From NCBI RefSeq assembly GCF_005862305.2, contig NZ_CP054024.1, forward strand, positions 1 to 64,000: a DNA stretch of 64,000 nucleotides, read 5' to 3'. Shown here piece after piece: positions 8,836 to 17,960 of the stretch. A program made the position numbers and the translations under genes. Each line of letters begins with the position of its first letter. The first letter of the stretch is position 1. This stretch comes from Rhizobium indicum (GTDB lineage: Bacteria > Pseudomonadota > Alphaproteobacteria > Rhizobiales > Rhizobiaceae). Below the pieces are notes generated by a model. It ran no database searches. It saw only the letters and a list, made by a program, of their open reading frames with translations, and had not been told where the DNA came from.

Positions 8836-8864
8836 TTGACGAATATCCGTGGAAGTGCGATTCT
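8836..8864 (+). promoter_or_regulatory. promoter of the repABC antisense RNA
   Basis: TTGACG (8836-8841), a 17-nt spacer and GATTCT (8859-8864) form a sigma-70-like promoter on the strand opposite repABC, inside the repB-repC gap, where the counter-transcribed RNA promoter is expected. Confidence 0.6.
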
Positions 8865-8870
8865 CAGGTT

Positions 8871-8928
8871 GCTTAGATCTGAAAGAGGTTTCCACGACGG
8901 CGACGTTTTGGGGGCCTTTTTCTTTTTC
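8871..8928 (+). ncRNA. repABC counter-transcribed RNA (incompatibility RNA)
   Basis: A short transcript from the promoter at 8836 would run about 55-60 nt through the repB-repC gap and stop at the T-rich GGGGCCTTTTTCTTTTT. Antisense RNAs of this size and place in repABC plasmids pair with the repC leader and cause premature termination or sequestration, setting copy number and incompatibility. Both ends are estimates from the promoter and T-run. Confidence 0.65.
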
Positions 8929-8931
8929 CGC

Positions 8932-9975
8932 TTAATCTCCGTTGTTCAACTGGTCTTGAGTAGTGTTCCTGGAGCGATGCTCCTCGAAGAGCGCTGGCAA
9001 ACGCTCCAGGACAAAGGCGGCGAAATCTGGCATCTCGCGCCGATCGATCGACAGGTCCAACTTGGTTTTGCTCTTCGTTACCTGGGCCAAACGTAGCCCC
9101 GTGGGCGTTGTCAGGAGATCCGGTAGTCCGCGCTTGGTTGGCGTAGGTTTGAGGCTGGCGACGAGCGACTTGAACCGGTCGGGCGAGGGCAGGGCTTTCG
9201 CCTCGGCCGATCGCAGGAAAGTCGAAGCCTGTTCAAGGTCATCGTCGCGCGTGAGAAGCTCGGCGAGAGCCACCCAACTTTTCAAGCCAATCCCGGGCGC
9301 CGAGCCGATTGCGTCGACAATTTCCGTGGGGATGCGGGTCACCACCGACAGCATGTTCGAGAGATCGCTTTTGTAGACGGACAACGCTGCCATCACGACA
9401 TCTCGTGAAAATTGCTCGGTCAGCCGGGAGGCGAACCGCGCCTTTTCTATGAATGTCAGGTCCTGGCGTTCATTGTTCTCCTGACCTTGGGCAATTACGA
9501 GCTGCTCGTCTGTAAGTTCCCTGACAACCGCCTTGACGGGCAGGTTGAGTTCCGAGACGGCGCGCAAACGACGGTGCCCAAATGCGACTTGATAGCGCCC
9601 CGGTGCCTCGGGGTGAGGGCGCACCAGAATAGGGATCTGCTGGCCTTGTTCGCGGATCGCTTCAACAAGACCGGCAATATCACCGGGCATGCGGTCTTGA
9701 ACGAAAGATGGATCGACCGTATCCGTATCGAGTTCGATGATGGTTTGGCCCTCAGCCAGGCGTTTTTCGATTTCTTCGGCGCGCTCAAACCTCGCCTTAC
9801 CTTCTGCGAAAGCACCGCCAACCTGGCTAGTGAGACGCGATGATGCCGGTGTCGCTCCTTCCGCTGGTGGGGATCCCATGAGCGGAAGAATGCTTCGGCT
9901 CTTAATCGGTCTTTCAACCGGCGCCGCGACGGCGGCGGTTGGCTTGGGGGTACGGAGGATGTCCTTCCTGCTCAT
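8932..9975 (-). CDS. repB: RepB partition protein (ParB family)
   Basis: The ParB N-terminal domain is clear: DIAGLVEAIREQGQQIPILV, AFGHRRLRAVSELN, and the QGQENNERQDLTFIEKARFA box, followed by an HTH region and a C-terminal dimerisation part. It binds parS and works with RepA in plasmid segregation. The ATG at 9975 overlaps the repA stop by 4 nt (ATGA); an alternative in-frame ATG lies at 9990. Confidence 0.93.
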   Translation of the reverse strand: MSRKDILRTPKPTAAVAAPVERPIKSRSILPLMGSPPAEGATPASSRLTSQVGGAFAEGKARFERAEEIEKRLAEGQTIIELDTDTVDPSFVQDRMPGDIAGLVEAIREQGQQIPILVRPHPEAPGRYQVAFGHRRLRAVSELNLPVKAVVRELTDEQLVIAQGQENNERQDLTFIEKARFASRLTEQFSRDVVMAALSVYKSDLSNMLSVVTRIPTEIVDAIGSAPGIGLKSWVALAELLTRDDDLEQASTFLRSAEAKALPSPDRFKSLVASLKPTPTKRGLPDLLTTPTGLRLAQVTKSKTKLDLSIDRREMPDFAAFVLERLPALFEEHRSRNTTQDQLNNGD

Positions 9976-11183
9976 GACTTTCTTCCCCATGCTTTCTTGA
10001 TCAGCGATTCGATCTCGTCGTTGACGTTGTTCATCGCCTCAAGCGCGCGATCATAAGTGGCCCGGGTGAATTGGCCTCTCTCCACCTCGAAAAGGGTCTG
10101 GTTCGTGAGACCGGCATCGGAAACGGCCGTTGTCTTCAGCATCGGGAAGTTTAGAACATTTTCTCCGAAAATCGCCCTGAGATATCCGACCATCTGGTTC
10201 TGTGGCCCATCACTCGGCTCGAACCGCGTCACGAGATAGCGCATCCAGTTATAGTCGAAGCGCGCACCGTGCGATGAGATCTCCCGGAGCAGATCCGATG
10301 TCATCGACAGAAACTGATTCATCGACATGACGTCGAGCATCTGCGGATGCACGGTGATCAGAACCGAGGTGGCTGCGGTCAGGGCGGAGAGGGTGAGGTA
10401 GCCTAGTTGTGGCGGGCAGTCGATCACCACAACGTCGTAATTGGGTGCCACCTGGTCAAGCACCTCGCTGATCCGGTGGAAGAACATGGTATCGCCGATC
10501 TTCCGCTTCATCAGCGCCCGCGGCGTATCGTGTTCGAACTCCATAAGTTCGAGGTTGCCGGGGATCAGATGAAGATCAGGAATGTAGGTCGCGCGAACAA
10601 TCTCGGCCATTGGGCGAGCGTCGTCGTATCGAATCGCACCATAAAGCGTCTCGTTTACGCCGACATCGGTTTCTGGCTGGTTGCCAAAGAGTGTGGACAG
10701 GCTCGCCTGCGGGTCAAGATCGATAGCGAGCACCCGGTAGCCGCGAAGCGCGAGATACTGGGCCAGATGAGCGGCAGTCGTGGTTTTGCCGGACCCGCCC
10801 TTGAAATTCATGACCGAGATAACCTGCAACGCTTCATCGTCGCGGCGGTGTGGAAGATAGCGGCGATTGCCACGGCCCACCTGGTCGAGGTGCTTGCGGA
10901 TCTTGTGCATGTCCTCAACGGAATACGACCGGCGCCCGGTCGGACTGGTGCTGACCTGGAGACCTTCGAGCTCATTTGCGAGCTGGCGCAGATATACTTC
11001 TTTCACGCCGACCAGCTTTGCTGCCTCCGCTGGCTGAAACGTGCGGATGCCCTTTTCCGCCGTAGGGGGAAAGGTCGCGAGCTGATGCTCTTGCAGTTGC
11101 GCCGACAAGGAACGAGAATGGCGCTCAATCAACCCCATCAGGTCTTCATCTTTTGGCGGTAATTTTGCAGCGATTTTGGGCAT
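9972..11183 (-). CDS. repA: RepA partition ATPase (ParA family)
   Basis: The 403-aa protein has the deviant Walker A box FKGGSGKTT near residue 128, DLDPQASLSTLFG, and DVVVIDCPPQLGYLTLSAL, all ParA/RepA features. An N-terminal ~115-residue extension with an HTH-like segment (FQPAEAAKLVGVKEVYLRQL) is typical of RepA, which also represses its own operon. It is the first gene of repABC. Confidence 0.95.
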   Translation of the reverse strand: MPKIAAKLPPKDEDLMGLIERHSRSLSAQLQEHQLATFPPTAEKGIRTFQPAEAAKLVGVKEVYLRQLANELEGLQVSTSPTGRRSYSVEDMHKIRKHLDQVGRGNRRYLPHRRDDEALQVISVMNFKGGSGKTTTAAHLAQYLALRGYRVLAIDLDPQASLSTLFGNQPETDVGVNETLYGAIRYDDARPMAEIVRATYIPDLHLIPGNLELMEFEHDTPRALMKRKIGDTMFFHRISEVLDQVAPNYDVVVIDCPPQLGYLTLSALTAATSVLITVHPQMLDVMSMNQFLSMTSDLLREISSHGARFDYNWMRYLVTRFEPSDGPQNQMVGYLRAIFGENVLNFPMLKTTAVSDAGLTNQTLFEVERGQFTRATYDRALEAMNNVNDEIESLIKKAWGRKS

Positions 11184-11592
11184 CCCCGGACCTGATTTCT
11201 TGAAATAGCGCTTCTGAGCGGAATTTCCTAATCACTCCGCTGCTTGCAATAAGCATCGATTCTAACAGGCTGGCAAGCTATTTAGGGTTAACAAAACCTT
11301 AATGCCGACCGTCGCTCGTGCAAAGAGATTTAAACATTATGGTGCAACAACAAGATGTTATCGAGGGTGTATCTCCGGATGCCGTTTTCACCCGTACACC
11401 GGAATCTGCGAAGCAATAGGCGCAAGGGATACATTTTGCGGTGGCGACAACCCATCTGGCGACTCAAATTAGCATCCAAGCGAGTTCACTGACGAGAATC
11501 ATCGCCACCAGCTAGGGCGGAAAAACGGCCGCTGTGGGGTTGCAGTCCAATGCAGCTGCTCGGGTTTGAGAAAATCCTCCTCCTCCCTGCAA
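11184..11592. other. repA upstream region
   Basis: These ~409 bases lie between the recombinase 3' end and the repA start and should hold the repABC promoter and RepA operator. I see an AT-rich stretch with GGGTTAACAAAACC (about 11286-11299) and a TAGAAT -10-like box on the minus strand, but no confident -35/-10 pair. No coding frame is supported. Confidence 0.4.
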
Positions 11593-12741
11593 TTAAAGCA
11601 TACGGGCAGCCCGTCCGCTTCGACGCGTAGCATTATTGTAGTAGCTCGATGCCTGCTGCACCGACCGGTGGCGGGACTGCTCCATCGCCTCGGGCAGGGG
11701 GATGCCACGGTTTGCCGCCTCGGTCAGATATCCAGATCGTAGCCCGTGCGCGGAAAACTCCCCACGGTCTAATCCAGCCAGTTCCACCCGCTGCTTGATG
11801 ATCGCATTGACCGACTGCGGATCGATCGCCCGCTTCGAAACAGTCCCCCAGCGACCGATCGCCCGAAACACGCTGCCACTGTCGATCTTCGCCGCCATCA
11901 TCCAGGCATTCAGTGCTTCCACCGGCCGGCCCGTCAGATAGACGATATCGTCCTGCTCGCCATTGCTCGTCTTGGTCCGACCGAGATGGATGGCGAGCGA
12001 GGGGAGGGGGGCGCCATTCTCGACCGGAATGGGCGGCTCGACGGTCAGCTGCTCGCGGCGCAGCCCGGCGATCTCGCTGCGTCGGCGGCCACCGGAGGCA
12101 AAGGCGACCATCAGGATCGCCCGATCGCGCAGATCGCGCAGACTGTCGGTGGCGCAGGTGGCCAGCAGTTTTGCCAGCACGTCTGATGTAACCGCCTTGG
12201 CGCTCTTGCGAAGACGTTGTCTTGGCGCGGCCCGGATCGCCAGCCGAATGGCCGATTTGAGGGCAGGGGAGGCGAAGGCGCCGTCAAGGCCGCGCCATTT
12301 GGTCAGCGTCGACCAGTTGGCCAGCCGCCGCCGTACCGTCGCCGGCGCGTGCGGGCCGACGGATTTCAGAAAGCCCTGGCTCCGGAGGCTTTGGTCGACA
12401 TCGGCCGGCATGCCGTGATCCGGATCGGTCTCGCGGTGTTGCGGGTCCCAGAGGTGATGGGCGACAAATTTCAACAGCAGCGCCTCGGGCGCCGGCCAGG
12501 GCAGGGAGCGTCCGGTCGCCGCCAATCCCCAGGCTTCGAGGTAAGCGAGATCGGAGGTCAGGGCCCGCAATGTGTTGTCGCCCATGCCCTGGTTGACGAG
12601 ATGGCGCAGCGTCTCGACGTCGTGGTCGGTGAGCAGCTCGGCGAGTTCGTCGCGGCGTTCGATCGGCAGCACGGCGGCGATCGTGTCGAGCTCCTCGGCG
12701 CGCCGCTCGACGGCGGTCAGTGATGTTTTGAGTTTGGTCAC
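11593..12741 (-). CDS. tyrosine recombinase / phage-type integrase
   Basis: The C-terminal half has the family signature: GGRRRSEIAGL (first catalytic Arg), HGLRSGYLTEAANRG (HxxR) and RHRSVQQASSYYN (final His and Tyr). The N-terminal part is a SAM-like core-binding domain. The frame is open further upstream, but the GTG at 12741 follows a GGAG site and gives 382 aa. It sits between repABC and a DUF1612 gene; it could resolve plasmid multimers or be left from an integrative element. No flanking attachment repeats were found. Confidence 0.85.
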   Translation of the reverse strand: MTKLKTSLTAVERRAEELDTIAAVLPIERRDELAELLTDHDVETLRHLVNQGMGDNTLRALTSDLAYLEAWGLAATGRSLPWPAPEALLLKFVAHHLWDPQHRETDPDHGMPADVDQSLRSQGFLKSVGPHAPATVRRRLANWSTLTKWRGLDGAFASPALKSAIRLAIRAAPRQRLRKSAKAVTSDVLAKLLATCATDSLRDLRDRAILMVAFASGGRRRSEIAGLRREQLTVEPPIPVENGAPLPSLAIHLGRTKTSNGEQDDIVYLTGRPVEALNAWMMAAKIDSGSVFRAIGRWGTVSKRAIDPQSVNAIIKQRVELAGLDRGEFSAHGLRSGYLTEAANRGIPLPEAMEQSRHRSVQQASSYYNNATRRSGRAARML

Positions 12742-12939
12742 GGACGCTCCAAAATCGCGGGTTCGCCGGCCTCCTGGACCGCGATTTGCACCGATCCTTG
12801 CTGATTTGCGGGGCAAAATCAATCTACCATCGATAACCAGTACTTATCGATGGTTAGAAGCCCAACCGCAAACCATACCATGTGAGGAACCGTAATATTC
12901 AGATAGAGTTCCTGTAGGAAATCATTTATCATTATTTCA

Positions 12940-14079
12940 ATGGCTTACGATATTGCGAAAATCAGCATGACACCCTTGATGGAGCCGACTTTTCGGGCAG
13001 GCATCTTATTGGCGCGCCTGGACGAGCGCATCGCCCGATCTCCGGTCGGTCTGGGCTTCCTCGAACGATCCCATTTCACGGATGCCTGCGCCTCCCTGTG
13101 GATCGACGGCGAACTCGTGCATCTCGAAGACCTCGTGCTCCACGACGCCACCCGCGATATCCGCACCCCCACCCACGAGCTGACCATCGCCCGCGATGTT
13201 TTGCGAACTCGCCGGCGCATTTCCGCGCAGCCGCTCGGCTGGGCGCTGTCGCCGGACGGCGTTCGCACTCTCAGAGAAACTGCGGAGATCACGTCTGGCG
13301 AGACGGACGAGGCGGGAATGTCAGGTGGCATCCGGAGTGCGGTCGCAATTCATCCGGAAGGGGAGGGGGACGACGACGACGACGTCGAAAATCTCCCCGG
13401 CCTCGACTACGCCGCCATCGATGCGGTACTGGCCCGCTCTGACGCTGCCATCGAGACCGCGACGCGTCCCGGCCGCGCCGGCGGCAGCCGTGCTGCCGAT
13501 AAGGATCCGCTGGTCTACGATCTCGACTGGGATGAAGACGCACGGCTGGACGAATGGCGGGGCGTGTTGCGACAGGCGCAAGATTTGCCCGCTGTGCTGC
13601 AGGCGATCGTTGCCCTCGATGCCTGGAACGAGGTTTCGGTGCTTCAGCACGCGCCCTGGCTCGGCCGGTTGCTGGCCGCTTCGATCCTGCGCCAGGCGGG
13701 CATCACGTCAGGTGCCCATCTCGCGGCCATCAACCTTGGCCTCAAAACCATTCCGGTCGATCGGCGCCGGCATCGCGATCGCGAGACCCGGCTGCTCGCG
13801 ATCGCCCACGGTTTTTTGGCGGCGGCCGAGATCGGGATGAAGGAGCATGACCGGCTGGCGCTCGCCCGGCAGATGATGGAACGCAAATTGTCGGGAAGAC
13901 GAACGTCTTCAAAACTGCCGGAGCTGGTTCAGCTGGTGATGGCGAAACCGCTGGTATCTGCCAAGATGGTTGCGAAAACGCTGGAGATGACGCCGCAGGC
14001 GGCGCGGCGTATGGTTTTGGAACTGGGGTTGAGAGAGATGACGGGCAGGGGGAGGTTCCGGGCATGGGGGGTGCTATGA
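12940..14079 (+). CDS. RHE_PE00001-type DUF1612/HTH protein
   Basis: The N-terminus ([18 protein letters not shown], then [19 protein letters not shown]) matches the DUF1612 proteins found near the replication genes of Rhizobium plasmids. The C-terminus holds a probable helix-turn-helix ([20 protein letters not shown]). An acidic linker (GDDDDDVEN) and an Ala-rich middle separate them. The first ~100 residues resemble the Fic/DUF4172 style of domain order, but no HPFxxGNGR motif is seen, so Fic activity is not claimed. Probably a DNA-binding regulator. Confidence 0.8.
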   Translation: MAYDIAKISMTPLMEPTFRAGILLARLDERIARSPVGLGFLERSHFTDACASLWIDGELVHLEDLVLHDATRDIRTPTHELTIARDVLRTRRRISAQPLGWALSPDGVRTLRETAEITSGETDEAGMSGGIRSAVAIHPEGEGDDDDDVENLPGLDYAAIDAVLARSDAAIETATRPGRAGGSRAADKDPLVYDLDWDEDARLDEWRGVLRQAQDLPAVLQAIVALDAWNEVSVLQHAPWLGRLLAASILRQAGITSGAHLAAINLGLKTIPVDRRRHRDRETRLLAIAHGFLAAAEIGMKEHDRLALARQMMERKLSGRRTSSKLPELVQLVMAKPLVSAKMVAKTLEMTPQAARRMVLELGLREMTGRGRFRAWGVL

Positions 14080-14221
14080 CGCACCATACGAATGATTGCT
14101 GTTGGAAGGCATCGCGCAATGAATGTATGGGTTCAAAAAGTTTTGCTGTGGATTCCAAGGGCGTTTGCCCGAGCGATGGTCATCGCGTGTATGATCACTG
14201 CGCCGCCACGGAGAATAACAC

Positions 14222-14785
14222 ATGGCCAGCAGCTATGCAGAATGGAAGCGAGAGGTATCGGAGCTTGACGCTTTGATTTCAAAGATCGGCGCCTCTGTCC
14301 TCCAAGTGAGAAAGCTTGAAGGGATTGCCGAACTTGAAGATAAACTGGTATTGAGCCCGCCGCGAAATGGCGAGGTGACACCGGACCTCGAAGACATCGT
14401 AGACCAGCTCTCAATCAAGCACTTCGGAATAACAAACGAAGACACCCAATTTAAGTATCCCGACGGTTTCGAGGATATGGTCGAGGGCATGGCTGAGTGG
14501 TGGAGCGTCCAATCTCGCGCGGATGATCACGAAGAACTGTTCAGCACGGGTTTGATGACGGATGATGAAGCTGTTCTTGCACTTTTGGTCTGGGGAATTG
14601 ATTTCCGCGATGATCGGGGAGACCCACTAAGGTGCACGAAGCTGTTATGCCGACAGGTTGAGGCGGCGGCCTTGAAGATCATGGGCCATCTGCCCAATGC
14701 TGATGAGGTTGGCTTAAAGAGCTTGGAAAGCAGGCTGGAAAAGGACGCGCAGCTTCACTTCGCCCGCAAGCGAACGATCAAATAG
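14222..14785 (+). CDS. hypothetical protein (187 aa)
   Basis: An acidic soluble protein starting MASSYAEWKREVSELDAL, with no motif I recognise and no membrane segment. Base composition is less GC-rich than the plasmid backbone genes to the left. It stands alone between the DUF1612 gene and the oppositely oriented GHKL gene at the left edge of the defence-type island. Confidence 0.6.
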   Translation: MASSYAEWKREVSELDALISKIGASVLQVRKLEGIAELEDKLVLSPPRNGEVTPDLEDIVDQLSIKHFGITNEDTQFKYPDGFEDMVEGMAEWWSVQSRADDHEELFSTGLMTDDEAVLALLVWGIDFRDDRGDPLRCTKLLCRQVEAAALKIMGHLPNADEVGLKSLESRLEKDAQLHFARKRTIK

Positions 14786-14922
14786 TGCAGGTGCTGTCGG
14801 GCTTATCGAGTCAACGGGAGACCCAAAATTGGGGGCAATGTTGCTCGACGGTGCAGTAACTTGCCGATAAACGACGGCTAGAAGGCCAGTACGTTTAAGA
14901 CAGATCGCGTACGAATGCGCGG

Positions 14923-16986
14923 TCAGCTTTTCGGTTTCGGTGATCGGCTGAGCCCGGCCGCATGAAGCGTGGCAACATTTCGCGCCCACGCGTCATTCAC
15001 AAGGTCCTGCCACTGGATCACTTCGATGGTTGATCCTTTGAACTCGTTGTCGAGAGCGCGGATGCGGCCTTCGCCGTTTGCCGTCGTTGACCAGCCTGCC
15101 AGTTGCTCCTTCAGATCGCCTCTGATGTCGGCCACCACATAGCAGTAGAAGATACAATCTGGAGCAACCCGGACACTTTGGCGGTTGAAAGCTTCGATTT
15201 CGCTGTTCTTGAGCTGCCTCAGATACTTGGTGATCTGCAATTCCACCAAATCCTCGGCCTTCTTATATTGTGTGCGGCCGGGCCGTTTAAATTCGACGAT
15301 CATCGCCTTGCGAAGTGGCTCGGAGGCGTCGAATTCGTTGCTCTCGTCGGACGGGTCAACCACGCCCAATCCATGAGCAAGGTTCCAGACCAGCAGATCC
15401 GGGCGGACGTCTGTCCCGCCGGACCTCAACGTTTCCCCTAACCGCTGATCTGAAGAGAACGACCGCGTGAAGGCCAGGCGCTCGTCAACGATCCATAGAT
15501 CATGGCCGCTCGCCTCTACCTTACCAGGGTCACTGCCGTTGAGCCGCATAGGAACGATGAGCGAATGGAGGGTGCTTTCCAGGTGGAAATCTTCCTCTTT
15601 CTCTCCGCGATCTCGTATTCGCCTGATCAGACGTTCCAACAATTCCAAGACCAGCTTCCGGCGGACGACATGCTGTGCCAACGCCAGCCGCTCAGAATTC
15701 TGGACTTCCTGCGCTGCCTTGATGACCGTTTCGGCGAAGCTCGCAGAGACGCTCTGACCTTCTTCCAGTTGCTTGATTACCGCCTCGATATTGTTCTGAC
15801 GCGTCTCATCACGCCTGATCTGATACTTGACCAAGCCGGTTGCAAACTCTTCTGGGCTACGAGCGCCAAACGGAACACGATCCAGCTGGATATCTTCGTC
15901 TGCAAAATCGTAGATGGGATATCGTTGGACAAAACCACGATAATCCTCGCGCCGCGCATCCGAATATTCTGCGATCTGCTCGGTCAAGAATTCCTCCTTG
16001 ATGAACTCAGTGCAAAGTCTGATGAGTTCCTTGACCTTGGATTCAGCCAAGTTGAAGGCCGTACGACCCTCGTTCACATGCCGATTGAGGTAATCGCCGG
16101 TGATGCATCCATGGAAAACAAGGTCCTCATGACCGTCGCGACGAACGCGGTCGATCCCCAACAGCTTATCGATCTTGCGTGGCTCGACGTTTCGGCCGTC
16201 GGCAAGGAGATGAAGCTGATGCATCCCGTCCAAGCCTGTGCTGGCCTCCGGCTTGCAGGTGAAGCCGGTGATTTTGAGTGTGCCAAATTCCTTGTGCTCG
16301 TCGGTGCTGGCCTCAAATGGCTGGCCAACCACAAGGCCTGACACCGCTTCTGGATATCGAGCTTCCTCGCCGTCGATATCGAGGCGGACCTTCGGCCCCT
16401 TCGCCATAAGGAAATCGGCTATAAAATGTGCGCTGAAGTACCGTTTGAAAAGCTCGGCAGCTGCCGGAAACTGCTTCCGATAGTTTGTCTCTCTAAGGCC
16501 TTTGAAAGCGACGACGGTACCAGTGTTCCTAACGCGAGAGAGGTGTCGTCGTTCACTGTCCTCGCGAAGCTGTTCCTCATTGTTTAAAAGGAATGCGAAC
16601 GCGCGGTCGTGGAATTGGTCGGCTTCCAAGTATTTGCTCTCAACGCGCACGTCAGTGAAGGAATCGAGCCAGAACAGCCTACCGACGCCTTTGCCCCCGC
16701 GTTCCTTTTTGAAATCAGTATCCAGCTGACAAAAGGCTTCATACCGGGTCCGATCCAAGCCGATCCCATTATCGATGACCTCGATCTCCAGCTTATCCGG
16801 ATCGCGCAGGCCGGTGACGTAAATGTCGACAATCCCCTGATAGTCGGGATGAGACTTTTGGACATCCTCGATGGCGAAGATGGCGTTGCTTACCGCTTCG
16901 AAAAGCGGCTGCATGGCCTGGGCAGTGTTTGAAGGCTTGGGGAGCTTATCAACGCGATTGATCACGTTAGGTGCAAGTGTCGGCAT
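14923..16986 (-). CDS. GHKL ATPase with PD-(D/E)xK-like C-terminus (687 aa)
   Basis: The N-terminus holds an HSP90/GHKL ATP site: EAVSNAIFAIED (N box, about residue 30), VIDNGIGLD (G1, about 75) and GGKGVGRLFWLDSF (G2, about 97). After a coiled middle region, residues ~560-620 read RPDLLVWN ... MIVEFKRPGRTQY, the D ... ExK layout of restriction-type nucleases. The ATG at 16986 follows AGGGGG; residues upstream of it in the open frame are not convincing. GHKL-nuclease fusions are candidates for phage defence. The decayed helicase lies immediately upstream on the same strand and may once have been its partner. Confidence 0.75.
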   Translation of the reverse strand: MPTLAPNVINRVDKLPKPSNTAQAMQPLFEAVSNAIFAIEDVQKSHPDYQGIVDIYVTGLRDPDKLEIEVIDNGIGLDRTRYEAFCQLDTDFKKERGGKGVGRLFWLDSFTDVRVESKYLEADQFHDRAFAFLLNNEEQLREDSERRHLSRVRNTGTVVAFKGLRETNYRKQFPAAAELFKRYFSAHFIADFLMAKGPKVRLDIDGEEARYPEAVSGLVVGQPFEASTDEHKEFGTLKITGFTCKPEASTGLDGMHQLHLLADGRNVEPRKIDKLLGIDRVRRDGHEDLVFHGCITGDYLNRHVNEGRTAFNLAESKVKELIRLCTEFIKEEFLTEQIAEYSDARREDYRGFVQRYPIYDFADEDIQLDRVPFGARSPEEFATGLVKYQIRRDETRQNNIEAVIKQLEEGQSVSASFAETVIKAAQEVQNSERLALAQHVVRRKLVLELLERLIRRIRDRGEKEEDFHLESTLHSLIVPMRLNGSDPGKVEASGHDLWIVDERLAFTRSFSSDQRLGETLRSGGTDVRPDLLVWNLAHGLGVVDPSDESNEFDASEPLRKAMIVEFKRPGRTQYKKAEDLVELQITKYLRQLKNSEIEAFNRQSVRVAPDCIFYCYVVADIRGDLKEQLAGWSTTANGEGRIRALDNEFKGSTIEVIQWQDLVNDAWARNVATLHAAGLSRSPKPKS

Positions 16987-17087
16987 ACATCCCCCTAAAG
17001 TTCTCGAATACGGATAGCGCAACAACTTTGTGTCAGCAACGGAAACTGCTGTCTGACCGCTGGGGGTGCGACAGGAACGCCTGGCGT

Positions 17088-17545
17088 TCACACTGCATGA
17101 GCAGGGCACTCCCGAATGGTCCAACCCCTGGCCACGAGCAGCGCCCGTTCGTTCACTGAAAAAACGTCCGACCGCATAGCCAGGCAAAGAAGCTGTGCGG
17201 GCCGGGTCATCGCTACGTAGTGAAGCTTCAGGCGGCCTTGAATCTGACTGCCCTCAGCTCCTTTGCCTGCCTTCCCGCCCAAGATCCACGGTTTGAGAGC
17301 ACTCAGGTGATGGTCAAAAAAAAGGAATCCAAGACCAGCGTCGCGGTATGGGTTTCCCCTTTGACCGAGTGGATTGAGCCAAGACGGATTTTGACCTTGG
17401 GATCTGCGGCTGGGTAAGCAAAGATGTTCGAAGCGACAGTGGGCGAGCCAGTAGGAAGGTCATCCAGCTTCTTCCGTTCCAAAGACTCGACGAAATCTCT
17501 CGCGGCAATCGCTTTGCCCACCGTTTCCTCTGCAATGACGCGCAG
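17088..17545 (-). pseudogene. C-terminal remnant of a UvrD-type helicase
   Basis: Two frames together read as the end of a UvrD/PcrA-like helicase: KIRLGSIHSVKGETHTATLV (motif V region), then LKLHYVAMTRPAQLLCLAM (motif VI). They are joined if one base is added in the A8 run at 17316-17323 (T8 on the coding strand), giving DSFFFDHHLSALKPWILGG. The N-terminal ATP-binding part is absent; at about 17545 the sequence runs into an unrelated frame, so the gene is both truncated and frameshifted. Confidence 0.75.
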
Positions 17546-17756
17546 GACAACGAATGACGAATTGGATGATCCGAATCAGCCACTCGGGATAGGTGAGCCC
17601 GCTAGTAACGACGAGCAAACCGCCCGCGACCATCATTAGGACTTTAGATGACTGGCTGATATTGCCATGGGTCTGCTTTACAGCTTCACCGGTTCTATTT
17701 TCATTTCCCGCCGAATTTTGCATGAGAATCCCATAAATTTCTGTCAGGGCGCTCAC
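17460..17756 (-). CDS. small membrane protein fused to helicase debris
   Basis: The first ~70 residues (MSALTEIYGILMQNSAG, then SSKVLMMVAGGLLVVTSGL) look like a small protein with one or two membrane segments. From about residue 70 the frame reads the helicase remnant out of phase, so the natural C-terminus is lost. I do not recognise the protein. It is probably the left-over 5' part of a gene broken by the deletion that removed most of the helicase. Confidence 0.35.
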   Translation of the reverse strand: MSALTEIYGILMQNSAGNENRTGEAVKQTHGNISQSSKVLMMVAGGLLVVTSGLTYPEWLIRIIQFVIRCPARHCRGNGGQSDCRERFRRVFGTEEAG

Positions 17757-17960
17757 TAAGTCTCAGGGATTACGAATAAATGAACTAAACGCGACACGCG
17801 CTTGCACAGTGTTGATAAAGTAAAGAAACAGATAAACGAAGGTCGTTTGCAGGCGGCCAGACCACGGCCCCCGGCGCTCAACCACCAGCTCGTCAACCCG
17901 GCAACTCGATCCAGGCTATAAACCTCCCTCTGGCTTCGAAGTAGCGCTCCTCGGTCGCAG

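Noticed and set aside
12940..14079. Fic-type AMP transferase
   Set aside because: Domain order is reminiscent, but no HPFxxGNGR active-site motif is present.
15502..16341. 279-residue open frame opposite the GHKL gene
   Set aside because: Antisense to a gene with clear ATP-site motifs; no ribosome site or family.
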